From: Oscillospiraceae bacterium
GTDB taxonomy: Bacteria > Bacillota > Clostridia > Oscillospirales > Acutalibacteraceae
Assembly (NCBI GenBank): GCA_031265995.1
Contig: JAISBW010000012.1
Coordinates: forward strand, 22,536-86,535
Reading direction: 5' to 3'
DNA: 64,000 bases
The notes under the pieces are model-generated. The model searched no databases and was not told where the DNA came from. It saw only the letters and a program-made list of their open reading frames with translations. The position numbers and the translations under genes were made by a program. Positions 62,024 to 64,000 of this stretch are shown one piece after another (the stretch's first letter is position 1; every line of letters begins with the position of its first letter).

Positions 62024-64000
62024 TTAGAATTGGGTTATAAAATCCTTCAATTCTTCAATTTTATTGTCAAATTCTTGTTTCATCCGAACAACTCTCGGAT
62101 CTCGTGTGAATATTCTTGGCATTTTTTCAAATTTTTCTAAATCCGATTCAAACTTTCTCGGTGTAAATCTTTCGAGAAATTCTAAACGTAATCTTTCGAA
62201 TTCTTCTAAATGTGATCCAGGTTCTCCTGATTTAAAATTTTTTAATCTTTCTTGAATTTTTTTTAAATGTTCTAGAGCTTCCGAAAACGATCTTTTTGAA
62301 CTTTCTAAATCTCCAAAACAAAAACTGCACGAAAATCCATCTAGAAGACAGTTTGACGCTTCAAATAAAAGTTTAAGGACTTTATCCGAAATCCTCCCAG
62401 ATCTAGCTTCAATTTCAGCCTCGGCTTTGTTTTCTTCAAGAAATTTTTTAACATTTTTTGACCACGTATTTGCATGAATGCCAACAGACACCCACGCCAC
62501 TACTTGAGAAAATGAATCAAAATCCGATAACAATTCATCAATCTTTTTGCGTTCTTCTTCATAAAGTTTTGTTACCGTTTTTTCTGATTCGAGTATTTCC
62601 TCCTTGATTTTTTGTATTTCTTCTCCACTATGGCGAAAGGCAATTTCTATGTCCCTTTCTGCGTCATCTAAAATTTTTCTTTTTTCGAGAAAAAATAGTT
62701 TGACAAATAAAAAAGTTAACTTTTCTCTTTTTATTCCTTCGACCTCAGAATAATAGGCTTTAAATTTTTCTTCTATTTCGGAATATACATCACAACGTTC
62801 TTCTGGTTTTGGATTAAATTCCAATTTTTTTTCGCCTATTAAATTTCTTTGTTTTTTCATCTCCTCGACTTTTCCAATAAAATTTATGCTCATTGGATCT
62901 GACGGGATTGGATGCATCTCCACGTTTTCAAATCCTAAATCGCATTCTAAAAATGAAATTGACTCCTCCAAAATTCTACTAGTTAACGAAGCGATTTCTA
63001 TTCTAGCACCTTTACTTCGTTGTTTAATTTCATCAATCTTTCTCCGGCTTTTAATTATCGCTTCTTCTCTTATACATCTCAATTTTGTTAAAACTTCTCT
63101 TGTTATTGTTTCTATTTCGTTAACTATTTCAGAAACTAATTTACTAATATTCGCTTTAGTTTCTTCATTTTCAAGAATCATTTCATTAATCTCAGATTCA
63201 AATTCTTGAATTTTTTCTTTTACACACTGTATCTGAGCTAACATAAGTTTTATCACTTCTACTTCTTTTACTGTATCAGGAAGACGCAACTTTGAACATT
63301 GTTTTTCCAAAGAATTATTTGACTCTGCTACTATTTTGTCCAATTTTCTTAGATGTTCTCTGGCAAAACCTAATTTTTGTTTTAATTCAAATTCAGAAAT
63401 TTTCTTAGATCTCAAACCAAGACACGCTTTACATGCTTGTGCAAAAATTTCTATACTTTCAGAATAAAATTTTGCTAATTCTTCAATTAATTTTGTAAAA
63501 AAAGCAAGTTCAACGACAAAAGTTTTATACGCGGAAGACGAAAGGGGACAAACTTTTTTTTCTAAATATTCTTGAAAATTCAAATATTCTTGAAAATTAT
63601 TTATTCTAGCCTCGGCATGATGCTCATTGAGAAATGTTCTAAATTTAGAAACTTCATCACAAAAAGCTTCTACATTGAAACCATCTTTTTCAAGAAAAGA
63701 AACAAAAAAACTTAATTTAAGAAAAGGTGATTCGCAAAATTTTTCAAATTCTTCAAATTTCGAAATAAAACCACTACACACAATATTAACAAAATTATTA
63801 AATAATGAATTTAAAGAAATTAAAGAAATTTGAAGATCCGATTCTACCTCCAATGGCGGCGCAAAACCTCTTGTTCGACTTAAAGCGCCAAATTCTGATG
63901 TTGACGGCGACGCGCTCGATCCCGGTCTTAGCAAGACATCTTCCTCATGAGGTGCTGTATCCGAATAGTGGTGGTCTCGTAAGTTTTTAGCAGCTAAATA
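62024..64000 (-). CDS. Long coiled-coil protein of unknown function, 5'-partial (runs off right edge)
   Basis: Frame stays open past the listed TTG at 63934: YLAAKNLRDHHYSDTAPHEEDVLLRPGSS; heptad-rich throughout. Confidence 0.7.
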   Translation of the reverse strand, partial: YLAAKNLRDHHYSDTAPHEEDVLLRPGSSASPSTSEFGALSRTRGFAPPLEVESDLQISLISLNSLFNNFVNIVCSGFISKFEEFEKFCESPFLKLSFFVSFLEKDGFNVEAFCDEVSKFRTFLNEHHAEARINNFQEYLNFQEYLEKKVCPLSSSAYKTFVVELAFFTKLIEELAKFYSESIEIFAQACKACLGLRSKKISEFELKQKLGFAREHLRKLDKIVAESNNSLEKQCSKLRLPDTVKEVEVIKLMLAQIQCVKEKIQEFESEINEMILENEETKANISKLVSEIVNEIETITREVLTKLRCIREEAIIKSRRKIDEIKQRSKGARIEIASLTSRILEESISFLECDLGFENVEMHPIPSDPMSINFIGKVEEMKKQRNLIGEKKLEFNPKPEERCDVYSEIEEKFKAYYSEVEGIKREKLTFLFVKLFFLEKRKILDDAERDIEIAFRHSGEEIQKIKEEILESEKTVTKLYEEERKKIDELLSDFDSFSQVVAWVSVGIHANTWSKNVKKFLEENKAEAEIEARSGRISDKVLKLLFEASNCLLDGFSCSFCFGDLESSKRSFSEALEHLKKIQERLKNFKSGEPGSHLEEFERLRLEFLERFTPRKFESDLEKFEKMPRIFTRDPRVVRMKQEFDNKIEELKDFITQF

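Noticed and set aside
1-64000. CRISPR array
   Set aside because: No regularly spaced direct repeats with unique spacers; dispersed repeats are TIR-type elements kilobases apart.
1-64000. T-box leaders upstream of aspS, thrS, pheS
   Set aside because: Looked for the GGGTGGNACCGCG-like motif in short upstream regions and did not see it.
1-64000. Exact identification of the host species/genus
   Set aside because: Gene content suggests a reduced clostridial lineage, but no 16S or other decisive marker is in the window and no search was possible.

Overview
AT-rich, gene-dense bacterial window that reads like a reduced low-GC Firmicute (Clostridia/Oscillospirales-like: V-type ATPase, IreB, TIGR00282/YmdB phosphoesterase, SpoIID-like protein, L10 leader). 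A protist- or animal-associated symbiont lifestyle is plausible but is inference only. About 50 CDS are supportable: aspS, thrS, pheST, clpPX-tig, ffh, rpsP, murD, ftsH, htrA, rplS, lepB, rbgA, rnc, greA, glyA, rplJL, murA, pyrH, rsmD, prs, dut, rpsLG and a V-ATPase cluster, plus two tRNAs and an L10 leader. The strongest unexplained signal is a dispersed, transposase-less ~163-bp element with ~19-bp terminal inverted repeats (AGAACCTGTATTCAAAAGG...CCTTTTGAATACAGGTTCT). It occurs at least 11 times in 64 kb, only between genes. Where it lies upstream of a gene at close range it is always in the same orientation relative to that gene, ending about 17-50 nt before the start codon. It also sits at junctions where conserved operons (ffh-rpsP-...-rplS-lepB-rbgA) are broken. 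Other notable items: a tandem-fused double D-Ala-D-Ala ligase; PheT lacking its tRNA-binding (B2) domain; a G13 tract at the 3' end of V-ATPase subunit F; a coiled-coil protein whose gene switches to almost exclusively A-ending codons; a possible Nif11-like leader on a larger membrane protein; and several lineage-specific secreted or coiled-coil proteins. No database search was possible; all family names rest on reading the translated ORFs.
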